Of a stretch of DNA of 64,000 nt, positions 56,640 through 64,000 are shown piece after piece. Under the pieces are notes generated by a model. That model was not told the DNA's origin, ran no database searches, and saw only the letters and a program-made list of their open reading frames with translations. Origin of the DNA: Komagataeibacter melomenusus (GTDB taxonomy: Bacteria > Pseudomonadota > Alphaproteobacteria > Acetobacterales > Acetobacteraceae). The stretch covers positions 1 to 64,000 of the forward strand of contig NZ_JABJWC010000016.1 of NCBI RefSeq assembly GCF_013155395.1, given 5' to 3'. How positions within the stretch are numbered: position 1 is the stretch's first letter; each line of letters begins with the position of its first letter. The position numbers and the translations under genes are program-made.

Positions 56640-57300
56640 TATACGGGGTTACAACGTAAGGGTGATCATTGGATCATCAGCGGACTCATTTACATGATCC
56701 CTAACGCCCTAAAGCGGAAAAGTGCATCGGTGTGAGTTCGGATAATCCCTACAACCGGTTCATTCATTGGAGCAAGCCTAGCGTTTTCGAGAAGATTTCC
56801 ACAACACTCGCTATACGCAGGCCCGCGGTCATGAATGCCTCATGATCCACACCATACATCTTGAGGCACGCCTTATTGCAACCGCGCTGCGTAAAAGCAG
56901 CGACGCCCGCAGGATCGGCCAGACACAAGGCTGCCTGAATTCAATGCTTACTGCACAATCTGTGGCAATGGAGGCACTCTATTGCTATGCCTCTGGCAGA
57001 AAGGCAGATGAGCAGTCATCTGTGGTGCCTGTATCCTGCCGTCAGTCCTGCCAGATACCTGCTCTGTGATTATGGATGAAAGGTATGATAATCCCAGCTT
57101 CCATGATGCTCTTCCCCCGAGCGGTATTGCTCCGTGCCTTTCATCAGCAAAAACCCGAAGATGCCCGGAGAGGAAGCGGCACAGGGTCGAGAACCCCAGG
57201 GGCTGGCGTCGTATCACAACGCGATACGCTCGGTTCAACCATACTTTTTCTCGGTCATCAAACTCGCAGCGACCGTCATGTTTCAGAGAGCATGAAAAGT
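56640..57300 (+). mobile_element. Degenerate IS5-family (IS1031-like) transposase remnant
   Basis: Fragments in changing frames match IS5-type DDE transposases of acetic acid bacteria: IISGLIYMIPNALK; DNPYNRFIHWSKPSVFEKI; MIHTIHLEARLIATALRK then RRIGQTQGCLNSMLTA; and YDNPSFHDALPPSGIAPC followed by RHRVENPRGWRRITTRYARFNHTF. Stops and frameshifts show it is dead. Ends were not found by eye. Confidence 0.8.
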
Positions 57301-57448
57301 CCTGACCCAAGCCGCGAAAATAGCCCTCTACCAGAGGTTGAGCAGAAAATGACACATATCATCGCGCCGATATGCTACCACACGGTCACGCGTGCATTAG
57401 CGATACTGGGTATAATCCTGACATACCGCAAAAATCTGGCTATACCCC

Positions 57449-57478
57449 TTGGCAATGGATATGTTTATCCATTATAAT
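57449..57478 (+). promoter_or_regulatory. galE promoter
   Basis: TTGGCA (57449-57454), 18-base spacer, TATAAT (57473-57478), 50 bases before the galE start. A near-consensus sigma70 promoter. Confidence 0.65.
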
Positions 57479-57527
57479 AGCAGACCGGTTTAGTGATTAT
57501 TGCTCATTGGGAAAGTATATTACTGTA

Positions 57528-58556
57528 ATGAAATGTCTTGTTGCAGGTGGTGCAGGCTATGTGGGTAGCCACGTTATAATTGGCCTACTGGAAGCAGGAC
57601 ACGAAGTTACTGTTCTGGATAACCTCAGCACCGGGCATCTGGCGGCCATCCCCCCTGGCGTCGGCTTTCATAATGCTGATTTAACGGACGCACAGGCTAC
57701 GAAAAAGGTCGTCAGCCAGAAGAAATGGGATGTCGTATTCCATTTTGCCGCCCTTTCATCTGTCAGTGAATCCGTCAACCGGCCCTTTCATTATCTGCGC
57801 CAGAACACGCTCAGCTCTCTCAACCTGATCGAGGCCTGCGCCCATCAGGGCGTCAAGCGCTTTGTGTTTTCGTCCACTGCCGCACTGTTCAATGGAAAAA
57901 CGCATCACGGGCTGATTCCGGACAACGCCGCGATCGATCCGAGTTCCCCTTATGGGGATAGCAAATACGTCACCGAGCGCGCCCTTGTCTGGGCAGACCG
58001 TATTTATGGCATGCGGAGCGCCTGCCTGCGGTATTTCAATGCGGCTGGTGCTGATCCACTTGGCCGCCTGGGTGAAGACCACCGACCGGAAACGCACCTT
58101 ATTCCCCTCACGATTGATACAGCCCTGGGCCTGAATCCCCTGCTGAAGATATTTGGCAGTGATTACAATACGCCTGACGGCACATGCGTCAGGGACTATG
58201 TGCACGTAACCGATCTGGCCGATGCCCATATTCGCGTTATCGATCAACTGGATAATGCATCCGTTGCCTACAACCTTGGCAATGGTAAGGGATTTAGCAA
58301 CCTGGAAATTATCCAGAGCGTGGAAAGGGTGAGCGGCCGCAAGGTCCATTGGGAATGGGCAGACCGCCGTCACGGCGATCCGGCTACGCTGGTGGCCGAT
58401 TCCTCCCGTATCCAGCGAGAGATCGGATGGCAGCCGCAATATCAGGATATTGACAGCATTGTCACGACGGCCCTGCATTGGCGTGAGCGCCATCCGCATG
58501 GATACGGCAAAAAAAGATTGCCAGAAAATTCGATAACGCCGCTTGAGTGTATTTGA
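57528..58556 (+). CDS. galE: UDP-glucose 4-epimerase GalE
   Basis: 342-residue epimerase supplying UDP-galactose for surface glycans. GGAGYVGSHV (NAD loop), FHFAALSSVSES, SSTAALFNG and the catalytic SPYGDSKYVTE with Tyr/Lys are present, along with YFNAAGADP and RDYVHVTDLADAH. The start at 57528 is supported by homology; the open extension upstream is not family sequence. It is the last gene of the AT-richer island, close to backbone composition. Confidence 0.92.
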   Translation: MKCLVAGGAGYVGSHVIIGLLEAGHEVTVLDNLSTGHLAAIPPGVGFHNADLTDAQATKKVVSQKKWDVVFHFAALSSVSESVNRPFHYLRQNTLSSLNLIEACAHQGVKRFVFSSTAALFNGKTHHGLIPDNAAIDPSSPYGDSKYVTERALVWADRIYGMRSACLRYFNAAGADPLGRLGEDHRPETHLIPLTIDTALGLNPLLKIFGSDYNTPDGTCVRDYVHVTDLADAHIRVIDQLDNASVAYNLGNGKGFSNLEIIQSVERVSGRKVHWEWADRRHGDPATLVADSSRIQREIGWQPQYQDIDSIVTTALHWRERHPHGYGKKRLPENSITPLECI

Positions 58557-58785
58557 GTCGTTCTGTCAGGCCGTCCAGGCTCCTGCCATGGCAGGATTGA
58601 GCAGACTTATGAAAGACATGGTGGTCTTGGCGTAACGGGCGCGATACGCTGCATCTGTTTAAGACGATTGAATCTGCGATGATATCCTCTCGTCATGGCA
58701 TGACACAAAACAGCTTGCGGAATATCCGGTCTGGCGCGTATCAGGCGCGACAACAGGCATTGCGCTCAGGGAAGTACGAAGATCA

Positions 58786-59610
58786 TTGGAAAAGAGTGCG
58801 TTAAACGAAAAACCCGGCGCAGGTGAAGGCCGGGTTGCCGTTGTCACGGGGGCAACGGGCGGTATCGGGCAGGCGCTGGTCCGTCGCATGCGCGCGCGGG
58901 GCTATGCCATCATCATCCTGTCGCGCCATCCACGGGCAGCGACCCCCGGCATCACGACCGTCATATGTGACCTGACCGATAGCGAGAGCATAAAGCAGGC
59001 CGTAACCCACATTGCCGCCCATACGCCCCAGGTGGATGTGCTGGTGCACTGCGCGGGCATCATTACGCCGCAGGCCGTGGGCGCACTCGACAGCGCCACC
59101 ATTGCCACCCAGATTGCCGTTGACCTGACCGCGCCGATCGAACTGACCAATGCCCTGCTGCCCATCATGCGGCGCAGGGGGCATATTGTTTTTGTCAATT
59201 CCATGGCGGCGGCTTTTCCGCTGGCGGGCAGCAGTGTCTATACGGCGGCCAAATTCGGCCTGCGCGGGTTCGCGCGCGCGCTCGAACAGGAACTGCGGCC
59301 CCGGTGCATACAGGTTTCCTCCATCTATCCCGCCAGCGTCAACACCCCCATGCTCAGCAATGAAATGGCGGCAGGCGGGTCGATCTACAACTTCATCGAT
59401 CCGCCGCAGGAACCCGATGTCACGGCGCAGCGCATCCTTGAATGCTGCGAGGGCCACAGCCGTGAACGCTTCAGTTCCGTGTTCGACAAGCTGTTCACCC
59501 ATGCCTGCCTTGCCTCCATGCGGCTGCTCAACCTGAGCCTGCCCATCATGAAACTGCTCGGGCGCAGGGGCTACCGCCGCTACCAGCGCAGCCTTACCCC
59601 CCGGTCCTGA
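58786..59610 (+). CDS. SDR family oxidoreductase
   Basis: 274-residue classical short-chain dehydrogenase/reductase. NAD(P) loop VVTGATGGIGQALV, the substrate-site Ser in VFVNSMAAAFP and the Tyr-x3-Lys motif YTAAK. The C-terminal 60 residues are basic/hydrophobic (MRLLNLSLPIMKLLGRRGYRR), perhaps membrane-associated. The only plausible start is TTG at 58786, as no upstream ATG or GTG exists in frame. Substrate unknown. Confidence 0.88.
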   Translation: MEKSALNEKPGAGEGRVAVVTGATGGIGQALVRRMRARGYAIIILSRHPRAATPGITTVICDLTDSESIKQAVTHIAAHTPQVDVLVHCAGIITPQAVGALDSATIATQIAVDLTAPIELTNALLPIMRRRGHIVFVNSMAAAFPLAGSSVYTAAKFGLRGFARALEQELRPRCIQVSSIYPASVNTPMLSNEMAAGGSIYNFIDPPQEPDVTAQRILECCEGHSRERFSSVFDKLFTHACLASMRLLNLSLPIMKLLGRRGYRRYQRSLTPRS

Positions 59611-59625
59611 CCCACGGGGCCGCAT

Positions 59626-60993
59626 TCAGGCCCTGAGCAGCAGTTCGCGCGCCAGTTCATTGTGCCGCCGGGCCAGCCGTGCGGGGTCATGGTCGGTAAA
59701 CTGCCCGTCACGGATCAGCACGCGCCCGTTAACAATGGTGCAGGCGGTGCGGCGCGGCGTGCAGAACACAAGGGCCGCCACCGGATCGGCCTGAGCCCCC
59801 GCATGGTCGATGCCGCGCAGGTCAAACGCCACGATATCCGCCGCCATGCCCGGCGCGAGATGGCCGATGTCGTCACGCCCCAGCACGGTCGCCCCGCCGC
59901 GCGTGGCCAGTTCCAGCACTTCGCGCGCCTGCATCATGGGCTGGCCCTCCGGTGTGTCAACCAGGCGGCCAAGCAGCATGGCCTGCCGGGCCTCGCCCAG
60001 CATGTGGCTGCCGTCATTCGAGGCCGATCCATCCACCCCCAGCCCCACCCGCATGCCCGCCGCCACCATGCGGCGCACGGGCGCAATGCCCGAGCCTAGG
60101 CGCATGTTGGAGCACGGGCAATGCGCCATGCCAGTATGGGTGGCGCCAAAACGGTGAATGCCCGCATCATCAAGCCGCACGCAATGCGCATGCCATACAT
60201 CGGGGCCGATCCAGCCGGTATCCTCGGCATATTCGGCAGGCGTCATGTTGAATTTTTCGCGGCTATAGGCGATGTCACTGGCGTTTTCGGCCAGATGGGT
60301 GTGCAGCATGGTACCGGTGGCCCGCGCCAGGGCGGCGGCATTGCGCATGAGGTCGCGACTGACGGAAAAGGGCGAGCACGGTGCGACCGCAATGCGCTGC
60401 ATGGCCAGTGGTGCGGGGTCGTGATAGGCCGCGATCACACGCTGCGTGTCGGCCAGGATCGCATCCTCATCCTCCACCACGCTATCGGGCGGCAGGCCGC
60501 CCTTGCTCTCGCCCACGCTCATGGCACCCCGGGCGGCATGAAAGCGCAGGCCCATCTGCCGTGCGGCCTCGATCTCATCATCAAGCCGCGCGCCATTGGG
60601 GAACAGGTACAGATGGTCGCTGCTCGTGGTGCAACCTGACCACAGCAGTTCGGTCATGGCCGTGCAGGCGGAAACGCGGATCATCTCGGGCGTCAGCCCC
60701 GCCCAGATGGGATAGAGCGCCTGCAGCCACCCGAACAGCGAGGCATCCTGTGCTGCGGGAATAACGCGGGTCAGCGTCTGGTACATGTGGTGATGGGTAT
60801 TGACCATGCCGGGCATGACCACATGGCCGGTCATGTCCATCACCTCATCGGCGGCAGGCAACGGGTCGGTGGCCGTGCCGATGGCCGCCACCTGCCGGTC
60901 ACGCACAAGCACCCAGCCGCCTTCGATCTCGCGCCGTGTGGCATCCATCGTCACCAGACGCAGTGTATTCTTGAGCAAAAGGGTACGAGCCAT
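59626..60993 (-). CDS. 8-oxoguanine deaminase-like amidohydrolase
   Basis: 455-residue metal-dependent amidohydrolase of the COG0402 family. Metal ligands: VNTHHHMYQ, then HTHLAENASD and the later GVDGSASNDGSHML. It resembles 8-oxoguanine deaminases more than guanine deaminase or chlorohydrolases, but substrate is not proven. Convergent with the SDR gene. Confidence 0.88.
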   Translation of the reverse strand: MARTLLLKNTLRLVTMDATRREIEGGWVLVRDRQVAAIGTATDPLPAADEVMDMTGHVVMPGMVNTHHHMYQTLTRVIPAAQDASLFGWLQALYPIWAGLTPEMIRVSACTAMTELLWSGCTTSSDHLYLFPNGARLDDEIEAARQMGLRFHAARGAMSVGESKGGLPPDSVVEDEDAILADTQRVIAAYHDPAPLAMQRIAVAPCSPFSVSRDLMRNAAALARATGTMLHTHLAENASDIAYSREKFNMTPAEYAEDTGWIGPDVWHAHCVRLDDAGIHRFGATHTGMAHCPCSNMRLGSGIAPVRRMVAAGMRVGLGVDGSASNDGSHMLGEARQAMLLGRLVDTPEGQPMMQAREVLELATRGGATVLGRDDIGHLAPGMAADIVAFDLRGIDHAGAQADPVAALVFCTPRRTACTIVNGRVLIRDGQFTDHDPARLARRHNELARELLLRA

Positions 60994-61129
60994 GGGCCAC
61001 CATCATACAGAAACGGAAAAACGCATGCTTATGCCGCATTTTGCAGGCCATGCCCATGGAACCACGCGAACGGGTATGGTTTCTAGAATTCTGGAAACCG
61101 GCTTATCCACCCCTGAAGGAGTTCCCACC

Positions 61130-61693
61130 ATGGCGGCACCCGCCGATACCCTGCATGTCGACCAACTCGTCTGGGGCCATGGCCCGAAAATATTCGAGGC
61201 CTTCCTGGAGCCAACCTGCCCGTTTTCCGTCCGGGCCTTCAGCAAGCTGCCCGAACTGCTGAAGGCTGCGGGGCCGGAGCGCCTTACCATCAAGATCCGC
61301 CTGCAATCACAGCCGTGGCACATGTTCTCGGGCGTGATCGTGCGCTGCATCCTTGCCGCAGCCACCCTGCCCGACGGGCGGGAAGCCGCCCGTGCCGTCA
61401 TGGCTGCCGTGGGCGCGCACCGCACGGAATTCGAGTTCACCGACCACTGCGCCGGACCGAACATGGATGCCACGCCCAACGACATCATCCACCGCATCGA
61501 ACGCTATAGCGGGCTGAAACTTGCCGCAGCCTTTGCCGTGCCCGCCTTGCAGAAAGCCATCAAGTGGCAGTGCAGATATTCCCGCCAGAACGGCATTCAC
61601 GTCTCGCCCACCTTCATGGTCGATGGCCTGATCGACCCCGCCATCAGCAGCGGCGATACGGTGGAGGAATGGATGGCGCGTATTTTTGCCTAA
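61130..61693 (+). CDS. DsbA-fold thioredoxin-like protein
   Basis: 187-residue protein with a DsbA/thioredoxin-like fold. The usual CxxC is replaced by CPFS in FLEPTCPFSVRAF, so it has a single active-site Cys and is not a normal oxidase. A cis-Pro loop is likely in HVSPTFMVDGLIDP. No signal peptide. The ATG at 61130 has AAGGAG 8 bases upstream. Possibly a glutathione-S-transferase-kappa or HCCA isomerase relative. Confidence 0.8.
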   Translation: MAAPADTLHVDQLVWGHGPKIFEAFLEPTCPFSVRAFSKLPELLKAAGPERLTIKIRLQSQPWHMFSGVIVRCILAAATLPDGREAARAVMAAVGAHRTEFEFTDHCAGPNMDATPNDIIHRIERYSGLKLAAAFAVPALQKAIKWQCRYSRQNGIHVSPTFMVDGLIDPAISSGDTVEEWMARIFA

Positions 61694-61776
61694 ACGGCCC
61701 TGGGCGCTGCCTTTATTTTAAAAGGCAGCGTCTTTTCGAAGCTTTTTGCAAAAAGCTTCGCCAAAAACTTTTCATG
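61694..61776. repeat. Two-hairpin repeat element, copy j
   Basis: GCTGCC hairpin at 61706-61729, CGAAGC-T5-GC-A5-GCTTCG hairpin at 61737-61760, outer CCAAAAACTTTTC. It directly follows the DsbA-fold gene and precedes tRNA-Thr (opposite strand). Confidence 0.75.
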
Positions 61777-61789
61777 TTTTTTATGAAAA

Positions 61790-61864
61790 TGGTGCCGGGT
61801 GAGGGATTTGAACCCCCGGCCTTCGGTTTACAAAACCGCTGCACTACCACTGTGCTAACCCGGC
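61790..61864 (-). tRNA. tRNA-Thr (anticodon TGT)
   Basis: On the minus strand: acceptor GCCGGGT/ACCCGGC, D-loop AGTGGTAGT, anticodon loop TTTGTAA with TGT, T-arm GGTTCAAATCC. CCA is encoded at 61790-61792; the tRNA body is 61793-61864. Confidence 0.95.
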
Positions 61865-61985
61865 ATTATAGCACTACTGCCATGCTGCTTTCCCTTTTTG
61901 CCGAAATGTTCCGCACGGTCAAGCAGGGATTCGCGGGGCTGGCAACGACATGAAAAGCGCGCACAAGAAACTGTATGCGAACAGA

Positions 61986-62100
61986 AAAAAGTTTTTGGTG
62001 AAGCTTTTTTCAAAAAGCTTCAAAAGACGCCGCCTTGTTGAAAAAAGGCGGCACCCAAAAACTTTTATCATTCGTAATCAATGCATTGATTACAAACAAT
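61986..62100. repeat. Two-hairpin repeat element, copy k (best complete copy)
   Basis: Outer AAGTTTTTGG (61989 on) pairs with CCAAAAACTT (62055-62064). Inside are GAAGC-T6-CA-A4-GCTTC at 62000-62021 and the GCCGCC...GGCGGC hairpin at 62029-62052. The tail holds a perfect palindrome GTAATCAATG/CATTGATTAC at 62074-62093. It lies just after the AsmA stop. Confidence 0.8.
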
Positions 62101-62103
62101 CCT

Positions 62104-63999
62104 TTAATGCGCTGCCATCTTTTTGGCCCAGGCAGCATGAATCCGCGCGCGTTCGGCCGCACTCAGCCCATTGCTGCCAGCCGAGGAGGCGAGCGTGCGC
62201 GCATGACGCCCGTGGCGCACCGGGTGCGAGGCATGTGGCGCAATGCCTGCGGCCGGGTTCTCGTTCACATCCTGTATGGCGCTGGCGCAGGATGAATTCT
62301 TGCCCACGCCGCCTTCAATGGTGGGCAGCAGCCCGATGGGCGAGAACACGAAGCCCGTCAGCACCGAGGCCACGGCGCGGCCGATAATCTCGGCACCGGG
62401 GCGGATTCTGGGGCTTTTGAGCGGCCCGGTGATGTAGAGCGGGCCGGGAAAGGACGCGATGGCGAAATGCCGCGAATGCGTGAGCAGCGTATAGTCGATG
62501 GTGTTGTTGCTGAACTTGATGTCGCCCTTGCCCACGGTGCGCGTATCCCCCGTTTCCAGCAGCATGGTGCGGGTGTGGAAGACGCCACTCTCAAGCGGCA
62601 TGTCGGCTATGAGGCATTTGAGGTCGGTGCGCGCGGGCAGGCCGAGGGCGGAGAGCAGCGCCTTGCCCAGTTCCAGCCCCAGCAGGTCGGGCAGGATGGC
62701 GGAAATGTCACCCCCCTCATCAAGGGCCATGGTCACGCCGCCATTGCCGCTGCCTACGATCTGGGCCAGCGACTGGCCATGGCCATGCACCATGATATGG
62801 CCGCCAATAATGCCCTGGCCGTGCAGGTTGCGGCCCATGGCCTGCATCAGGCGGGCAAGGTCGATCTGTTCCATGTCGATGCGGATGCGCGCATCCACCC
62901 CGTTGCCCTGCGGCACAAAGGTGCCACTGCTGGCCAGTTGCCCCCTGCCCACGCCAAAGTTCAGGTGGTGCACATCGATCGTGCCATCGCGGATATCGGC
63001 CAGCACGTCGATATTGTCGAGCGGGACGTGCCGGTTCTCGATGTGGTCGCCATGATAGACGAGATGGACGTTGGTGGCCCTGAGCCTGGGCATGTTGATC
63101 GGCGTTGTGGGCAGCACGGCGCCACTGGCCTCATGGGCCTTTTCCTCTACCGCCTGCTGCGCGGTGGAGGGGTGATCGCCCGGAGTCGCGCCAAAGAAAC
63201 CACCCAGATCGGCCAGGTCCACATGGCGCGAATGCAGGTCGGTATCAACAAAGGTCACGGCCTGGTGCGGGTCCACGCTGATCGTGCCGCCCAGGTCGCT
63301 CGCGCCGACCGTGCCCGCGAATTCATGAAAGCGCACCCGGCCATCGACGTAATCAAGCCCGCCCGCCACATGGTAGGCAGGGGTTTGCGGTATCACCACG
63401 CCGGTCAGCGGATAGAGCAGCGACATGTCCGGTCCCGCCAGTGTCAGCCGCAGCCGCGCGCCCCGAAACGAGAGCGGATCATCCACCGACCCCACCAGCG
63501 TCAGCCGCGTCGGCCCGTGGCGCACATCCACATCCACCGGGTAGGGCTGTGTCCGGTCCGCCAGCGAGACCAGCGCCCCGCCCGAGAAATGCCCCACAAT
63601 CGCCTGCCCGGTATAGGTGCCGCGGATATCGGCCACGATGCGGGGCTGCACATCCCCCTTGCCGGGCGTGGTATGCACCTGCGCGCGCATGTCGCTGCGC
63701 AGGCCCGCATGCACGAGGTGGAGCAGGCCCTCATTGATCGTGAGTTCGCCAATGCGCGGCATGCCGCCCGAAGACCTGCCGCCACTGGCGGGAAACTGGT
63801 AGTTGGCCTGCCTGCCACGCGGCGCGTTGAGTTCAACCACCGGCCTGTCCAGCGCTATGACCGGCAGGTCGATCCGGCCCCCAAGCAGGTGCCACAGGCT
63901 GAGGCCCACCATCAGGTGGTCGGCGGTGGCGAAGGGCGGCAGTTTTTCAAACCCGTCCGGCTCGTCAATGCGCACGCCATCGGCCGTGACACGGATCAC
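62104..63999 (-). CDS. AsmA-family protein, N-terminus beyond window
   Basis: At least 631 residues, cut at the right edge. Beta-rich AsmA repeats: IGELTINEGLLHLVHAG, DPHQAVTFVDTDLHSRHVDLADLGGFFG, and the C-terminal AsmA_2-like end GPLYITGPLKSPRIRPGAEIIGRAVASVLTGFVFSPIG. AsmA proteins are inner-membrane-anchored periplasmic proteins linked to outer membrane lipid transport. A conserved Cys (NSSCASA) is near the end. The N-terminal signal anchor is not in the window. Confidence 0.9.
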   Translation of the reverse strand: MIRVTADGVRIDEPDGFEKLPPFATADHLMVGLSLWHLLGGRIDLPVIALDRPVVELNAPRGRQANYQFPASGGRSSGGMPRIGELTINEGLLHLVHAGLRSDMRAQVHTTPGKGDVQPRIVADIRGTYTGQAIVGHFSGGALVSLADRTQPYPVDVDVRHGPTRLTLVGSVDDPLSFRGARLRLTLAGPDMSLLYPLTGVVIPQTPAYHVAGGLDYVDGRVRFHEFAGTVGASDLGGTISVDPHQAVTFVDTDLHSRHVDLADLGGFFGATPGDHPSTAQQAVEEKAHEASGAVLPTTPINMPRLRATNVHLVYHGDHIENRHVPLDNIDVLADIRDGTIDVHHLNFGVGRGQLASSGTFVPQGNGVDARIRIDMEQIDLARLMQAMGRNLHGQGIIGGHIMVHGHGQSLAQIVGSGNGGVTMALDEGGDISAILPDLLGLELGKALLSALGLPARTDLKCLIADMPLESGVFHTRTMLLETGDTRTVGKGDIKFSNNTIDYTLLTHSRHFAIASFPGPLYITGPLKSPRIRPGAEIIGRAVASVLTGFVFSPIGLLPTIEGGVGKNSSCASAIQDVNENPAAGIAPHASHPVRHGRHARTLASSAGSNGLSAAERARIHAAWAKKMAAH

Positions 64000-64000
64000 G

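Noticed and set aside
49303-58785. A tRNA-Ser-derived attachment site flanking the island
   Set aside because: I looked for a second copy of the tRNA 3' end on the right side and saw none, so no att pair is claimed.
58557-58785. A gene in the gap before the SDR
   Set aside because: Only short frames with stops; no recognisable protein, though an old IS scar is possible.

Overview
The window is GC-rich chromosomal DNA from an alphaproteobacterium, most likely an acetic acid bacterium (Acetobacteraceae, Komagataeibacter/Gluconacetobacter type). This is inferred from gene content: NDUFA12 next to MlaD and DUF2155, XdhC and MocA-like proteins, LutABC, circularly permuted ATP-grasp genes, and worn IS5-type (IS1031-like) and IS3-type transposase remnants. 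No 16S rRNA lies inside the window, so genus is an inference.

Layout. At 1-200 there is a strong minus-strand promoter that looks like the start of an rRNA operon running off the left edge. 0.27-5.3 kb holds small metabolic genes (DUF192, MBL hydrolase, host-attachment family protein, XdhC-MocA-RidA, CHAP protein). 5.4-17.6 kb is a long mostly minus-strand housekeeping block: rlmH-rsfS-nadD-proA, ychF-pth-rplY, a histidine phosphatase, prs, a lipoprotein, pgeF, a MidA-type methyltransferase, lgt and hldD. 17.7-20.5 kb holds ubiK, ybjN, proC, a TetR/COQ9-like gene and tRNA-Gln. 20.6-25.4 kb is a divergent four-gene cluster (alpha-E, circularly permuted ATP-grasp, transglutaminase, zinc metallopeptidase) predicted to make or process peptide conjugates. 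25.4-29.2 kb is a LysR regulator divergent from lutABC (L-lactate oxidation). 29.2-38.4 kb carries HU, a type-I-secretion-like repeat protein, NAD synthetase, dsbB, otsBA and an NDUFA12-MlaD operon. 38.6-49.4 kb carries a divergent ribonucleotide-reductase-like protein, RidA, a COG3146 acyltransferase, an alcohol dehydrogenase, a DEAD-box helicase, a regulator pair, lepA and tRNA-Ser.

49.5-58.6 kb is a compositional island. It starts just after tRNA-Ser, is AT-rich by eye, and carries gtrA, an FAD oxidoreductase, two paralogous multi-membrane GT-C-like proteins, two clusters of decayed IS elements and galE. It reads as a horizontally acquired surface-glycan locus. 58.8-64 kb returns to the high-GC backbone with an SDR, an 8-oxoguanine-deaminase-like amidohydrolase, a DsbA-fold protein, tRNA-Thr and an AsmA protein cut by the right edge.

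Two things stand out as under-described. One is a repeat family of about 11 copies of a two-hairpin element at gene ends. The other is a stand-alone protein that aligns by eye to the C-terminal part of class II ribonucleotide reductase but lacks the active-site cysteine motif.
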